The translations under genes and the position numbers were made by a program. A stretch of 64,000 bases of DNA from Pseudomonas benzenivorans (GTDB taxonomy: Bacteria; Pseudomonadota; Gammaproteobacteria; Pseudomonadales; Pseudomonadaceae), in the NCBI RefSeq assembly GCF_900100495.1, contig NZ_FNCT01000012.1:62001-126000 (forward strand), given 5' to 3'. Shown here piece after piece: positions 7,538 through 16,111 of the stretch; within the stretch, counting starts at the first letter, position 1, and each line of letters begins with the position of its first letter. The notes under the pieces were generated by a model that was not told where the DNA came from, made no database searches, and worked only from the letters and a program-made list of their open reading frames with translations.

Positions 7538-9823
7538 ATGAATGACTTGGCAAGCAACAGCATGACCGCCACTTCCAACGCCCTCGGGTTGGACTTCAAT
7601 ACTCCGGCCCTGCAACGCAAGCGCCGCCTGCGGGCGTTCAAGGATCGCCTGGCACGCTGGTGCGTTTCCATCGGCGGCATGGCGGTGCTCGGCGCCATTA
7701 CCCTGATCTTCTTCTACCTGGCCTATGTCGTGCTGCCGATCTTCCAGGGCGCCGAGCTGGCCAGTCGCAAACCGCTGCAGCCGGCCTGGCTGGCCACGGC
7801 GGCGGCACCGCTGCTGTTGACGCTGGAAGAGCAGAACCAGGTGGCCATGCGCCTCGATCAGCGTGGCCAGGTGCAGTTCTTCGATGCCACCGGCATGACC
7901 GCCTTGAGCACGGTCGAGCTGCCGCTGCCAGCCGGCGCCCAGGTGGTCTCGGTGGCGCAGGACCAGCCCGGCAGCAACCGCGTGGCGCTCGGCCTGTCCA
8001 ACGGCCAGGTGCTGGTGTTCCAGCATGGCTACCGGGTCAGCTACCCGAACGATGTGAAAACCATTGTGCCGAGCATCGAGTATCCGTTCGGCGAGGCGCC
8101 GATCGTGCTGGATGCCCAGGGTCGCGCGCTGGATCATGTCGGCCTGAGCCTGAACGGCGGCACCCTGATGCTGGCCGGCTCCACCGGCGCCGAGTTGCAT
8201 GTGCTGAGCCTCGGTCGCGAAGAGAACCTGATGACCGGCGAAGTCAGCCTGAGCGAAGAACGCATCGCGTTGCCGCAGATTGCCGAGCCGATCAAGGCGC
8301 TGATCATCGATCCGCGCCAGATGTGGATGTATGTAGTCAATGGCCGCGCCAACGCCGACGTCTTCGACCTGCGCAAGACCGCGCTGAACGGCCGCTACAA
8401 GCTGCTGAGCGACGCCGACCGCGAAGTCAGCGTGGCGACTTCGTTGCTCGGCGGCATCTCGCTGATGGTCGGCGACAGCCGCGGCGGCATCCAGCAGTGG
8501 TTCATGGTGCGCGACGCAGACGGCAAGGCCGCGCTGAAGTCGATCCGCAGCTTCCAGCTGGGCGACAGCGCGATCAGCCAGATACTCCCGGAAGAGCGCC
8601 GCAAGGGTTTCGTCGCGCTGGATGCCAAGGGCCGGCTCGGCGTATTCCACAGTACCGCGCACCGCACCCTGCTGGTCGAGCCGGTGGCCGCGGGCAGTGC
8701 CCTGGCGGCCCTGTCGCCGCGCGCCAACCGCGTGCTGGTCGAGTCCGCGGGGCAGATCCAGCGCTTCCTGCTGGACAACCCGCACCCGGAAATCTCCTGG
8801 AGCTCGCTGTGGGGCAAGGTCTGGTACGAGAACTACGACAAGCCGGATCATGTCTGGCAGTCGACCTCGGCGAGCACCGACAACGAGCCCAAGCTGAGCC
8901 TCGCGCCGCTGGCCTTCGGCACCCTCAAGGCGGCCTTCTACGCCATGCTCCTGGCCGCCCCGCTGGCGATTGCCGCGGCGATCTACACCGCCTACTTCAT
9001 GGCCCCGGCCATGCGCGGCAAGGTCAAGCCGGTGATCGAGCTGATGGAGGCGCTGCCGACGGTGATCCTCGGTTTCTTCGCCGGCCTGTTCCTCGCACCC
9101 TATGTCGAAGGGCACCTGCCGGGCATCTTCAGCCTGCTGATATTCACCCCGATCGGCATCCTCCTGGCCGGCTTCGCCTGGAGCCGCCTGCCGGAGTCGA
9201 TCCGCCTGCGCGTGCCGGAGGGTTGGGAGGCGGCGCTGCTGATCCCGGTGATCCTGCTGGTCGGCTTCGTCTCCCTGAGCATGAGCGGGCACCTGGAGAA
9301 CTGGCTGTTCGACGGCAACATGCGCCTGTGGCTGAGCAACGACCTGGGCATCCCCTTCGACCAGCGCAACGCCCTGGTGGTCGGCCTGGCCATGGGCTTC
9401 GCGGTGATCCCGAACATCTACTCGATCGCCGAAGACGCCGTGTTCAGCGTGCCGAAGAGCCTGACCTTCGGCTCCCTGGCCCTCGGCGCCACGCCCTGGC
9501 AGACCCTGACCCGGGTGGTCATCCTCACCGCCAGCCCGGGCATCTTCTCGGCGCTGATGATCGGCATGGGTCGCGCGGTCGGCGAAACCATGATCGTGCT
9601 GATGGCCACCGGCAACACCGCGATCATGGACATGAACATCTTCGAGGGCCTGCGCACCCTGGCCGCCAACGTGGCGGTGGAAATGCCCGAGTCGGAAGTG
9701 AATGGCACCCACTACCGCGTGCTGTTCCTCTCGGCGCTGGTGCTGCTGTCCTTCACCTTCGTCATGAACACCCTGGCGGAGCTGGTGCGCCAGCGTCTGC
9801 GCGTCAAGTACGCCTCGCTCTAA
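7538..9823 (+). CDS. pstC: Phosphate ABC transporter permease PstC (long form)
   Basis: The 761-residue membrane subunit of the Pst transporter. After one membrane segment (about residues 43-70) comes a periplasmic stretch of about 370 residues rich in beta-strand repeats of beta-propeller appearance (for example VALGLSNGQVLVFQ and GFVALDAKGRLGVF). Only from about residue 455 does the classical permease domain begin, with a series of membrane segments and the ABC-contact loop (EDAVFSVPKSLTFGSLALGATPW region). E. coli PstC has about 320 residues, so the N-terminal half is an addition known from Pseudomonas and relatives. The role of the extra domain is unknown. Confidence 0.95.
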   Translation: MNDLASNSMTATSNALGLDFNTPALQRKRRLRAFKDRLARWCVSIGGMAVLGAITLIFFYLAYVVLPIFQGAELASRKPLQPAWLATAAAPLLLTLEEQNQVAMRLDQRGQVQFFDATGMTALSTVELPLPAGAQVVSVAQDQPGSNRVALGLSNGQVLVFQHGYRVSYPNDVKTIVPSIEYPFGEAPIVLDAQGRALDHVGLSLNGGTLMLAGSTGAELHVLSLGREENLMTGEVSLSEERIALPQIAEPIKALIIDPRQMWMYVVNGRANADVFDLRKTALNGRYKLLSDADREVSVATSLLGGISLMVGDSRGGIQQWFMVRDADGKAALKSIRSFQLGDSAISQILPEERRKGFVALDAKGRLGVFHSTAHRTLLVEPVAAGSALAALSPRANRVLVESAGQIQRFLLDNPHPEISWSSLWGKVWYENYDKPDHVWQSTSASTDNEPKLSLAPLAFGTLKAAFYAMLLAAPLAIAAAIYTAYFMAPAMRGKVKPVIELMEALPTVILGFFAGLFLAPYVEGHLPGIFSLLIFTPIGILLAGFAWSRLPESIRLRVPEGWEAALLIPVILLVGFVSLSMSGHLENWLFDGNMRLWLSNDLGIPFDQRNALVVGLAMGFAVIPNIYSIAEDAVFSVPKSLTFGSLALGATPWQTLTRVVILTASPGIFSALMIGMGRAVGETMIVLMATGNTAIMDMNIFEGLRTLAANVAVEMPESEVNGTHYRVLFLSALVLLSFTFVMNTLAELVRQRLRVKYASL

Positions 9824-9838
9824 GGCTTGGGAAGGTAT

Positions 9839-11515
9839 ATGTCCGTGAAACAGAACACCCTGAAAACCTGGATCAAGAGCGGCTCACCCTGGATCTGGAT
9901 GAACGCCGGCGCGGTGTCGATCGCGATCATCATGACCCTCGGCCTGCTCACCGTGATCGCCGTGCGCGGCCTGGGGCACTTCTGGCCGGCGGATATCGTC
10001 GAGGCCGACTACCAGGTGCCCGGCCAGGACACCAAGGTGATCGCCGGCGAAGTGGTGCAGGTCGAGGAGATCCCGCGGGCCCGCCTGGCCGCCTCCGGTT
10101 TGCCGGTGGCGGCCGAGGGCGGCGAGTTCATGACCCGCGAGCTGTTCAAGGTGGGTAACCGCGACCTGTATGGCGCGGACTTCACCTGGGTGGTCGGCGA
10201 ATGGCTGAGCAACCTGCGCACCCCGCAGGCGCTGACCGCGTTCGAGCGCCGCGAGTGGGGCAACTTCTACGGCTACCTGGTCAACGTCAAGGAGGCCGGC
10301 CAGCTGGTGGCCGAGGGCGATGCTAGCTGGGCGGCCCTGCAACAGCGTCTGCAGCGCGTCGAGGACCTGCACGGGCAGATCGTCCGCCTGGAGAAGAAGG
10401 ACATCGGCCGGATCAACGCCGGGCTGGAGCGCGTGCGCCTGCAGACCCGCAAGCTGGAGCTGCAAGGCACGCTGGATGCCGTCGCGCAGGCCGACCTGGA
10501 TGCCGAGCGGGCCATCTGGGACGCCGAGTACAAGGTGCTGGAGAACCAGTTGGGGGCGCTCTACCAGGCCTTCAACCGCGACAGCATCACGGTCCGGACC
10601 ACCGAGGGCCGCGAGGTCGAGCTGAGCCTGGGCAAGGTGGTGCGCGCCTACCGGCCGAACGCCATGTCGACCCTGGACAAGCTGGGCTTCTACGGCGGCA
10701 AGCTGTGGGAATTCGTCAGCGACGACCCGCGCGAGGCCAACACCGAGGGCGGTATCTTCCCGGCGATCTTCGGTACGGTGATGATGACCCTGATCATGGC
10801 CGTGATCGTCACCCCGTTCGGGGTGGTGGCGGCGATCTACCTGCGCGAGTACGCCAAGCAGGGGCCGCTGACCCGGGTGATCCGCATCGCGGTGAACAAC
10901 CTGGCCGGCGTGCCGGCGATCGTCTACGGGGTGTTCGGCCTAGGCTTCTTCGTCTACCTGCTGGGCGGCTCGCTGGATCGGCTGTTCTTCCCCGAGTCCG
11001 CCCCGGCGCCGACCTTCGGCACGCCGGGCCTGTTGTGGGCCTCGCTGACCCTGGCGATCCTCGCCGTGCCGGTGGTGATCGTCGCCACCGAGGAAGGCCT
11101 GGCGCGGATTCCCCGGGCGCTGCGCGAGGGCTCGCTGGCGCTCGGTGCGACCAAGATCGAGACGCTGTGGCGGGTGGTGCTGCCGATGGCCAGCCCGGCG
11201 ATGATGACCGGGCTGATCCTCGCCGTGGCGCGTGCCGCCGGCGAAGTGGCGCCGCTGATGCTGGTCGGTGTGGTCAAGTTGGCGCCGAGCCTGCCGCTGG
11301 ACGGCAACTACCCGTACCTGCACCTGGACCAGAAGATCATGCACCTGGGCTTCCACATCTACGACGTCGGCTTCCAGAGCCCCAACGTCGAGGCCGCGCG
11401 ACCGCTGGTGTACGCCACCGCGCTGTTGCTGGTGCTGGTGATCGCCCTGCTCAACCTGAGCGCGGTATACCTGCGTAACCAGCTGCGCGAGAAGTACAAG
11501 GCGCTGGACCATTAA
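9839..11515 (+). CDS. pstA: Phosphate ABC transporter permease PstA (long form)
   Basis: The 558-residue second membrane subunit of Pst, forming the channel with PstC. A first membrane segment (about residues 22-45) is followed by about 250 periplasmic residues that include a charged, probably coiled-coil stretch (around residues 160-235, LQQRLQRVEDLHGQIVRLEK). The standard permease domain then fills the C-terminal half, including the EEGLARIPRALREGSLALGA coupling loop. It is nearly twice as long as the E. coli protein. The ATG at 9839 with GGGAAGG upstream is preferred over a TTG at 9827. It begins 15 bases after pstC. Confidence 0.95.
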   Translation: MSVKQNTLKTWIKSGSPWIWMNAGAVSIAIIMTLGLLTVIAVRGLGHFWPADIVEADYQVPGQDTKVIAGEVVQVEEIPRARLAASGLPVAAEGGEFMTRELFKVGNRDLYGADFTWVVGEWLSNLRTPQALTAFERREWGNFYGYLVNVKEAGQLVAEGDASWAALQQRLQRVEDLHGQIVRLEKKDIGRINAGLERVRLQTRKLELQGTLDAVAQADLDAERAIWDAEYKVLENQLGALYQAFNRDSITVRTTEGREVELSLGKVVRAYRPNAMSTLDKLGFYGGKLWEFVSDDPREANTEGGIFPAIFGTVMMTLIMAVIVTPFGVVAAIYLREYAKQGPLTRVIRIAVNNLAGVPAIVYGVFGLGFFVYLLGGSLDRLFFPESAPAPTFGTPGLLWASLTLAILAVPVVIVATEEGLARIPRALREGSLALGATKIETLWRVVLPMASPAMMTGLILAVARAAGEVAPLMLVGVVKLAPSLPLDGNYPYLHLDQKIMHLGFHIYDVGFQSPNVEAARPLVYATALLLVLVIALLNLSAVYLRNQLREKYKALDH

Positions 11516-11583
11516 GCTGGCGGCAGGCGCCAGGCGCAAGCCGGCCTGCAGCTCGAAGCCTGTAGCCTCCGAAGGAGACTGAT

Positions 11584-12417
11584 ATGCAACATGAAGCACA
11601 CACCCACGGCATCAATATCGCCGCCCTCGGCCGCGACAAGCAGAGCCTGAACCTGGCGGCGGAAACCGTGGCCATCGAGGTGCCGGGGCTGAACCTGTAC
11701 TACGGCGACAAGCAGGCGCTGTTCGACGTCAGCCTGAATATCCCGAAACAGCGGGTCACGGCCTTCATCGGCCCGTCCGGCTGCGGCAAGTCGACCCTGC
11801 TGCGCACCTTCAACCGGATGAACGACCTGGTCGACGGTTGCCGCGTGGAAGGCGAGATCAACCTCGACGGCAAGAACATCTACCGCAAGGGCGAGGACGT
11901 CGCCGAACTGCGTCGCCGCGTCGGCATGGTGTTCCAGAAGCCCAACCCGTTCCCCAAGAGCATCTACGAGAACGTGGTCTATGGCCTGCGCATCCAGGGC
12001 ATCAACCAGAAGCGCGTGCTCGACGAGGCGGTGGAGTGGGGCCTGAAGAGCGCGGCGCTGTGGGACGAGGTGAAAGACCGCCTGCACGAGTCGGCCCTTG
12101 GCCTCTCCGGCGGCCAGCAGCAGCGCCTGGTGATCGCCCGCACCGTGGCGGTGCAGCCGGAAGTGCTGCTGCTCGACGAACCCTGCTCGGCGCTCGACCC
12201 GATCTCCACGCTGAAGGTCGAAGAGCTGATCTACGAACTGAAATCCAAGTACACCATCGTCATCGTCACCCACAACATGCAGCAGGCCGCGCGGGTCTCG
12301 GACTACACCGCGTTCATGTACATGGGCAAGCTGATCGAGTTCGGCGATACCGATGCGCTGTTCACCAACCCGGCGAAGAAGCAGACCGAGGACTACATCA
12401 CCGGGCGCTACGGCTAA
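11584..12417 (+). CDS. pstB: Phosphate ABC transporter ATP-binding protein PstB
   Basis: The 277-residue ATPase of the Pst transporter. Walker A is GPSGCGKST, the ABC signature is LSGGQQQR, and Walker B is VLLLDEPCSALDP. An N-terminal extension of about 25 residues precedes the ABC core, which is common for PstB. GAAGGAGACTGAT lies just before the ATG. The gene lies between pstA and phoU. PstB also takes part in phosphate signalling to PhoR through PhoU. Confidence 0.98.
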   Translation: MQHEAHTHGINIAALGRDKQSLNLAAETVAIEVPGLNLYYGDKQALFDVSLNIPKQRVTAFIGPSGCGKSTLLRTFNRMNDLVDGCRVEGEINLDGKNIYRKGEDVAELRRRVGMVFQKPNPFPKSIYENVVYGLRIQGINQKRVLDEAVEWGLKSAALWDEVKDRLHESALGLSGGQQQRLVIARTVAVQPEVLLLDEPCSALDPISTLKVEELIYELKSKYTIVIVTHNMQQAARVSDYTAFMYMGKLIEFGDTDALFTNPAKKQTEDYITGRYG

Positions 12418-12430
12418 GGTCTGAGACTTC

Positions 12431-12489
12431 GTAGGGTGCGCTGTGCGCACCAGCTGCAGCTGCCCTGTGGTGCGCACGGCGCACCCTAC
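12431..12489. repeat. REP-like palindrome between pstB and phoU
   Basis: GTAGGGTGCGCTGTGCGCACC and its reverse complement (with one substitution) flank a CAGCTGCAGCTG centre. It is of the same family as 5635-5705. Inside the pst-phoU mRNA it would form a strong hairpin, which could lower phoU expression relative to pstB or stabilise the upstream message. Confidence 0.75.
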
Positions 12490-12512
12490 CCGGACTTTCG
12501 CGGAGCGAACCC

Positions 12513-13244
12513 ATGATCAACAAAGACAGCCTCACCCATCACATCTCCCAGCAGTTCAACGCCGAGCTGGAGGAAGTGCGCAGCCACCTCCTGGCGATGG
12601 GCGGCCTGGTCGAGAAGCAGGTCAACGACGCGGTCACCTCGCTGATCGAGGCCGACTCCGGCCTGGCCCAGCAGGTGCGCGAGATCGACGACCAGATCAA
12701 CCAGATGGAGCGCAACATCGACGAGGAATGCGTGCGCATCCTCGCCCGGCGCCAGCCGGCGGCCTCCGACCTGCGCCTGATCATCAGCATTTCCAAGTCG
12801 GTGATCGACCTCGAGCGGATCGGCGACGAGGCGACCAAGATCGCCAAGCGCACCATCCTGCTCAGCGAGGAAGGCGAGGCCCCGCGTGGCTATGTGGAAG
12901 TGCGGCATATCGGCGACCAGGTGCGCAAGATGGTGCAGGAGGCGCTGGATGCCTTCGCCCGTTTCGACGCTGACCTGGCGCTGTCGGTGGCGCAGTACGA
13001 CAAGACCGTCGACCGTGAGTACAAGACCGCCCTGCGCGAGCTGGTCACCTTCATGATGGAAGACCCGCGCTCGATCTCCCGGGTGCTCAACATCATCTGG
13101 GCGCTGCGCTCGCTGGAGCGCATCGGCGACCACGCGCGCAACATCGCCGAACTGGTGATCTACCTGGTGCGCGGTACCGACGTGAAGCACATGGGCCTGG
13201 CCCGCATGCAGGAAGAAGTGCAGGGCGGCGGCAAAGGCGACTGA
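12513..13244 (+). CDS. phoU: Phosphate signalling protein PhoU
   Basis: A 243-residue cytoplasmic helical protein that links the Pst transporter to the PhoR kinase and keeps the Pho regulon off when phosphate is plentiful. Two related three-helix halves are visible, each with the PhoU metal-binding pattern: ISKSVIDLERIGDEATKIAK (about residues 91-110) and LRSLERIGDHARNIAE (about 199-214). Length equals that of E. coli PhoU. It is last in the pst operon. Confidence 0.98.
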   Translation: MINKDSLTHHISQQFNAELEEVRSHLLAMGGLVEKQVNDAVTSLIEADSGLAQQVREIDDQINQMERNIDEECVRILARRQPAASDLRLIISISKSVIDLERIGDEATKIAKRTILLSEEGEAPRGYVEVRHIGDQVRKMVQEALDAFARFDADLALSVAQYDKTVDREYKTALRELVTFMMEDPRSISRVLNIIWALRSLERIGDHARNIAELVIYLVRGTDVKHMGLARMQEEVQGGGKGD

Positions 13245-13472
13245 GGCTCCCGCCTACTGCGAACGCCTCTGCGAGCGCCTCTGCGAACGCCGCCAAACGC
13301 CCGCTGCGGTGTTGCGCCAGGTGACCGCCCGGAGGCGGCCTCGCGACGACGCTCGATCTGTGCACAACCGCCGAAGGCCGCTGCCGGGGCAGGCCGCGGC
13401 GCTTCGCCGCCGTGCGCGCCTTTAGGGTTGGCCATTGGCCAGTCGTCGCGGCTATGCTTAGCGCCATTCGAA
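13245..13472. other. Gene-free spacer after phoU
   Basis: No gene seen. It contains a small tandem repeat (13260-13294). A possible promoter for the following regulator is TTGGCC (13428) with TATGCT (13453), but the 19-base spacer makes it weak. Confidence 0.4.
13260..13294. repeat. 12-bp tandem repeat, three units
   Basis: CGAACGCCTCTG, CGAGCGCCTCTG and CGAACGCCGCC follow each other without a gap, sixteen bases after the phoU stop codon. It is a small imperfect microsatellite; no function is suggested by the sequence. Confidence 0.75.
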
Positions 13473-13602
13473 CGGGCATGCCACGAGCGGCAACCCGAAT
13501 CGTGAACGCTGCGCGGCATGCCCGCCTCCCTCATCCGGCGCTGCGCGCCACCTTCTCCCGAGGGGAGAAGCACAATGGAGGTCATCGCTGCGCGACTTTC
13601 AC
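13473..13602 (-). repeat. 130-bp dispersed repeat, copy 2 (inverted)
   Basis: On the minus strand it reads GTGAAAGTCGCGCAGCGATG, then CTTCTCCCCTCGGGAGAAGG, TGGCGCGCAGCGCCGGATGA, and ends near GGCATGCCCG. The blocks are in the same order as in the copies at 4315 and 51136. It ends 17 bases before the start of the response-regulator gene. Confidence 0.78.
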
Positions 13603-13619
13603 CCCAACGGGAGTGGCCG

Positions 13620-14522
13620 ATGAGCAAAGTCAGCGTGCTGGTAGTGGACGATGCAACCTTTATCCGCGACCTGGTGAAGAAGGGCCTGCGCGACCATTTC
13701 CCCGGCGTGCAGATCGCCGAAGCCATCAATGGCCGCAAGGCCCAGCAGTTGCTCGGCCGGCAACCCATCGACCTGATCCTCTGCGACTGGGAGATGCCCG
13801 AGCTGTCCGGGCTCGAGCTGCTCAGCTGGTGCCGTGGGCAGGACAGCCTGAAAACCATCCCCTTCATCATGGTCACCAGCCGCGGCGACAAGGAAAACGT
13901 CGTGCAGGCGATCCAGGCCGGGGTTTCCGACTTCATCGGCAAGCCCTTCTCCAACGAGCAGCTGGTGACCAAGGTGAAGAAGGCCCTGAGTCGCGCCGGC
14001 AAGCTGGCTCAACTGACTGCCAGCCCGCCACCGCGGATGCTCAGCAGCGGCGGATTCGCCAACGATTCGCTGGCGGCCCTCACCGGTGGCCAGGCCGAGG
14101 TGATCAAGCCGTCGGCCCCTGCGGCCCCCGCCGCGCGTCCGGCGGCGCCCGCGGCGTCGGCCAAGTCGGCGGGACAGGCCCCGGGTGGGCGCGGCCAGGG
14201 GCAACTGCGCCTGCCCGGCGGCAGCATGAACTGCGTGGTCAAGGCGCTCAGTCTCAAGGACGCGCAACTGGTGGTCAAACGCCTGGAGCTGCTGCCGCAG
14301 GTGCTGGAAAGTGCGGTGCTCGACCTGGAGCAGGGCGAAGGGGGCGAAGTGGCGCGGCTCAACGGTTACCTGCACGCGGTCGCCGCGCTGGAGCCCAGGC
14401 CCGACAGCGAATGGCTGCTGCTGCACTTCAGGTTCGTCGATCGCGATCCGCAGAAGCTCGACTACCTGTCGCGGCTGATCGCCCACGGCACGGCGCAGAA
14501 GCACTTCGTTCCCGGCGCCTGA
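13620..14522 (+). CDS. Response regulator with a PilZ-like C-terminal region
   Basis: A 300-residue protein. Residues 1-125 are a CheY-type receiver: acidic pair D10/D11, phosphoacceptor D56 (ILCDWEMPE), T86 and K108 (GKPF). A low-complexity linker rich in Ala and Pro (about 165-200) follows. The last 100 residues, with GSMNCVVKALSLKDAQLVVK and FVDRDPQKLDYLSRLI, look like a divergent PilZ-type beta-barrel, but I do not see a clear RxxxR c-di-GMP motif, so this is tentative. No histidine kinase is adjacent. The ATG at 13620 has GGGAG upstream. The same gene lies beside phoU in other Pseudomonas genomes. Confidence 0.85.
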   Translation: MSKVSVLVVDDATFIRDLVKKGLRDHFPGVQIAEAINGRKAQQLLGRQPIDLILCDWEMPELSGLELLSWCRGQDSLKTIPFIMVTSRGDKENVVQAIQAGVSDFIGKPFSNEQLVTKVKKALSRAGKLAQLTASPPPRMLSSGGFANDSLAALTGGQAEVIKPSAPAAPAARPAAPAASAKSAGQAPGGRGQGQLRLPGGSMNCVVKALSLKDAQLVVKRLELLPQVLESAVLDLEQGEGGEVARLNGYLHAVAALEPRPDSEWLLLHFRFVDRDPQKLDYLSRLIAHGTAQKHFVPGA

Positions 14523-14549
14523 GCGCGTTGGCATGCCAGGCTGTCGCGC

Positions 14550-14867
14550 TCAGCCCAGGCGTTGCAGCAGCAGGAAGGACACCAGCAACAGGGTATTGAT
14601 GGCCCAGGCGGCGGTGAGGACGCGGGCGATATCGCCATACATCGGATTCTTCACGTTGCCGCTGCAGTGCCAGATCTCGCAGATGATCCAGGCGGTATAG
14701 GCCAGCACCACGGCGAACATCAGCACCAGGGTGGACAGCGGTGCGCCGCTGAAGTACACCGCCAGGCTGAGGGCCCAGAGCAGGTTGCTGGGAATCACCC
14801 CGTAGAACCAGAAGACGTCCTTCAGCGGTTTGTCGATCAGCAGCGAGTGGAACGGCGAGGTTTTCAT
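14550..14867 (-). CDS. Small membrane protein of unknown function
   Basis: A 105-residue protein with three or four hydrophobic segments (about residues 27-40, 45-65 and 82-102). One loop contains the motif CEIWHCSGNVKNPMYGDIAR, with two cysteines and a histidine close together. I do not recognise a named family. It converges on the response-regulator gene and has GAGAACTCGAAAGC before its ATG. The clean reading frame and membrane topology support a real gene. Confidence 0.7.
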   Translation of the reverse strand: MKTSPFHSLLIDKPLKDVFWFYGVIPSNLLWALSLAVYFSGAPLSTLVLMFAVVLAYTAWIICEIWHCSGNVKNPMYGDIARVLTAAWAINTLLLVSFLLLQRLG

Positions 14868-15144
14868 GCTTTCGAGTTCTCTTGGCGATGGATTCGGCGG
14901 GGCACACGGCTCGTGCTGCGCGACCGACTCGCCGGGCGGCGACGCGATCAGGCGGAGCGCGATGCGTGGTTCTCAACCCCCTGGTTTCAGGTTAGTCGCT
15001 TGGCGCGCTGCGTCAAAAGGCCGCATGCGGGTGGCCGTCGGCCGTGGCTGCACTGGGTCACATTCCACGCGCGGCCAACTCGCAGGCCGGGAGCGGCGCT
15101 GCTAGTCTCTAAGATCCTGGATAACCAACGCCGCCCGTGAGCCC

Positions 15145-16041
15145 ATGGCCTTTCGTCTGACCACCTTCTGCGCCCTGCTGCTGGTCGCCAGCCAGGCCGC
15201 AGCGCTGACCATCTACAAGTACACCGATGCCAACGGCGTGGTCACCTATACCGACAAGGCCGCTCCCGGCGCCCAGGTCTTCGTCTTTCGCGACCGCATG
15301 GTCGAGCGCCTGGATAACCAGGTGAAGCTGGAAACCCAGAAGCACGAGGCCGGCGAAACCCTGCTGATCCGTAACGACCTGTATGCGCCGGTGCAGATCG
15401 AGCTGAAGCTGGAACAGGTGGAGAACGCCGTCGGGGCCCCGCAACAACCGCTCAACTGGGTGCTGCCGCCGCGTAGCAGGATCCGCCTGGCCACCCTGGC
15501 CGCGCGCGATGCCAGCCGGCCGCTGCGCTATACGCCGAAGCTGCGCTATGCCCTCGGCGACCCGCGGTTGCAGCCGACCCTGCAGCGCTACCCGCTGCCC
15601 TGGCGCGGTGGGCCGTTCCGCCTGACCCAGGGCGCGGGCGGCAAATACAGCCACTTCACCCCCAAGGGGCGCTACGCCATGGACATCGCCATGCCCGAAG
15701 GCACGCCGATCGTCGCGGCGCGCAGCGGCATGGTGGTGAAGACCGAGAGCCAGCAGAGCGGGCGCGGCAACAACCCCTCCGGCAACTACGTGCGGATCCT
15801 CCACGACGACGGCACCATGGGCGTCTACCTGCACCTGATGAAGGGCTCGGTGCTGGTCCAGGAAGGCCGCCGGGTGGAGGCCGGCAGCATGATCGCGCGC
15901 TCCGGCAACACTGGTAACAGTACCGGGCCGCACCTGCACTTCGTGGTGCAGCGCAACGTCGGCCTGGCCCTGGAATCCATCCCCTTCAACTTCGCCCAGC
16001 CGGTCAACAGCCTGCCGAACTTCGCCGTCGGCGGCGAGTAG
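15145..16041 (+). CDS. M23-family peptidase with N-terminal DUF4124 domain
   Basis: A 298-residue exported protein, probably a cell-wall hydrolase or an inactive activator. A signal peptide (cut after about residue 20, SQAAA) leads into a DUF4124 segment (IYKYTDANGVVTYTD). Residues 150-290 form an M23/LytM domain with its metal ligands H (HFTPKGRYAMD), D of that motif and HLHFVV near the end. All key residues appear present, so an active zinc endopeptidase is likely. It is a monocistronic gene between convergent neighbours. Confidence 0.92.
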   Translation: MAFRLTTFCALLLVASQAAALTIYKYTDANGVVTYTDKAAPGAQVFVFRDRMVERLDNQVKLETQKHEAGETLLIRNDLYAPVQIELKLEQVENAVGAPQQPLNWVLPPRSRIRLATLAARDASRPLRYTPKLRYALGDPRLQPTLQRYPLPWRGGPFRLTQGAGGKYSHFTPKGRYAMDIAMPEGTPIVAARSGMVVKTESQQSGRGNNPSGNYVRILHDDGTMGVYLHLMKGSVLVQEGRRVEAGSMIARSGNTGNSTGPHLHFVVQRNVGLALESIPFNFAQPVNSLPNFAVGGE

Positions 16042-16111
16042 CGCCGCGGCGCAGGGGCCCCGCGCACCCTACGAGGCGGTTTCAGCGAAACAATGATTCT
16101 GAGACAGCACG

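Noticed and set aside
7532..9712. 726-codon minus-strand frame opposite pstC
   Set aside because: Antisense shadow with Gln/Arg/His-rich composition; pstC has clear membrane segments and family motifs.
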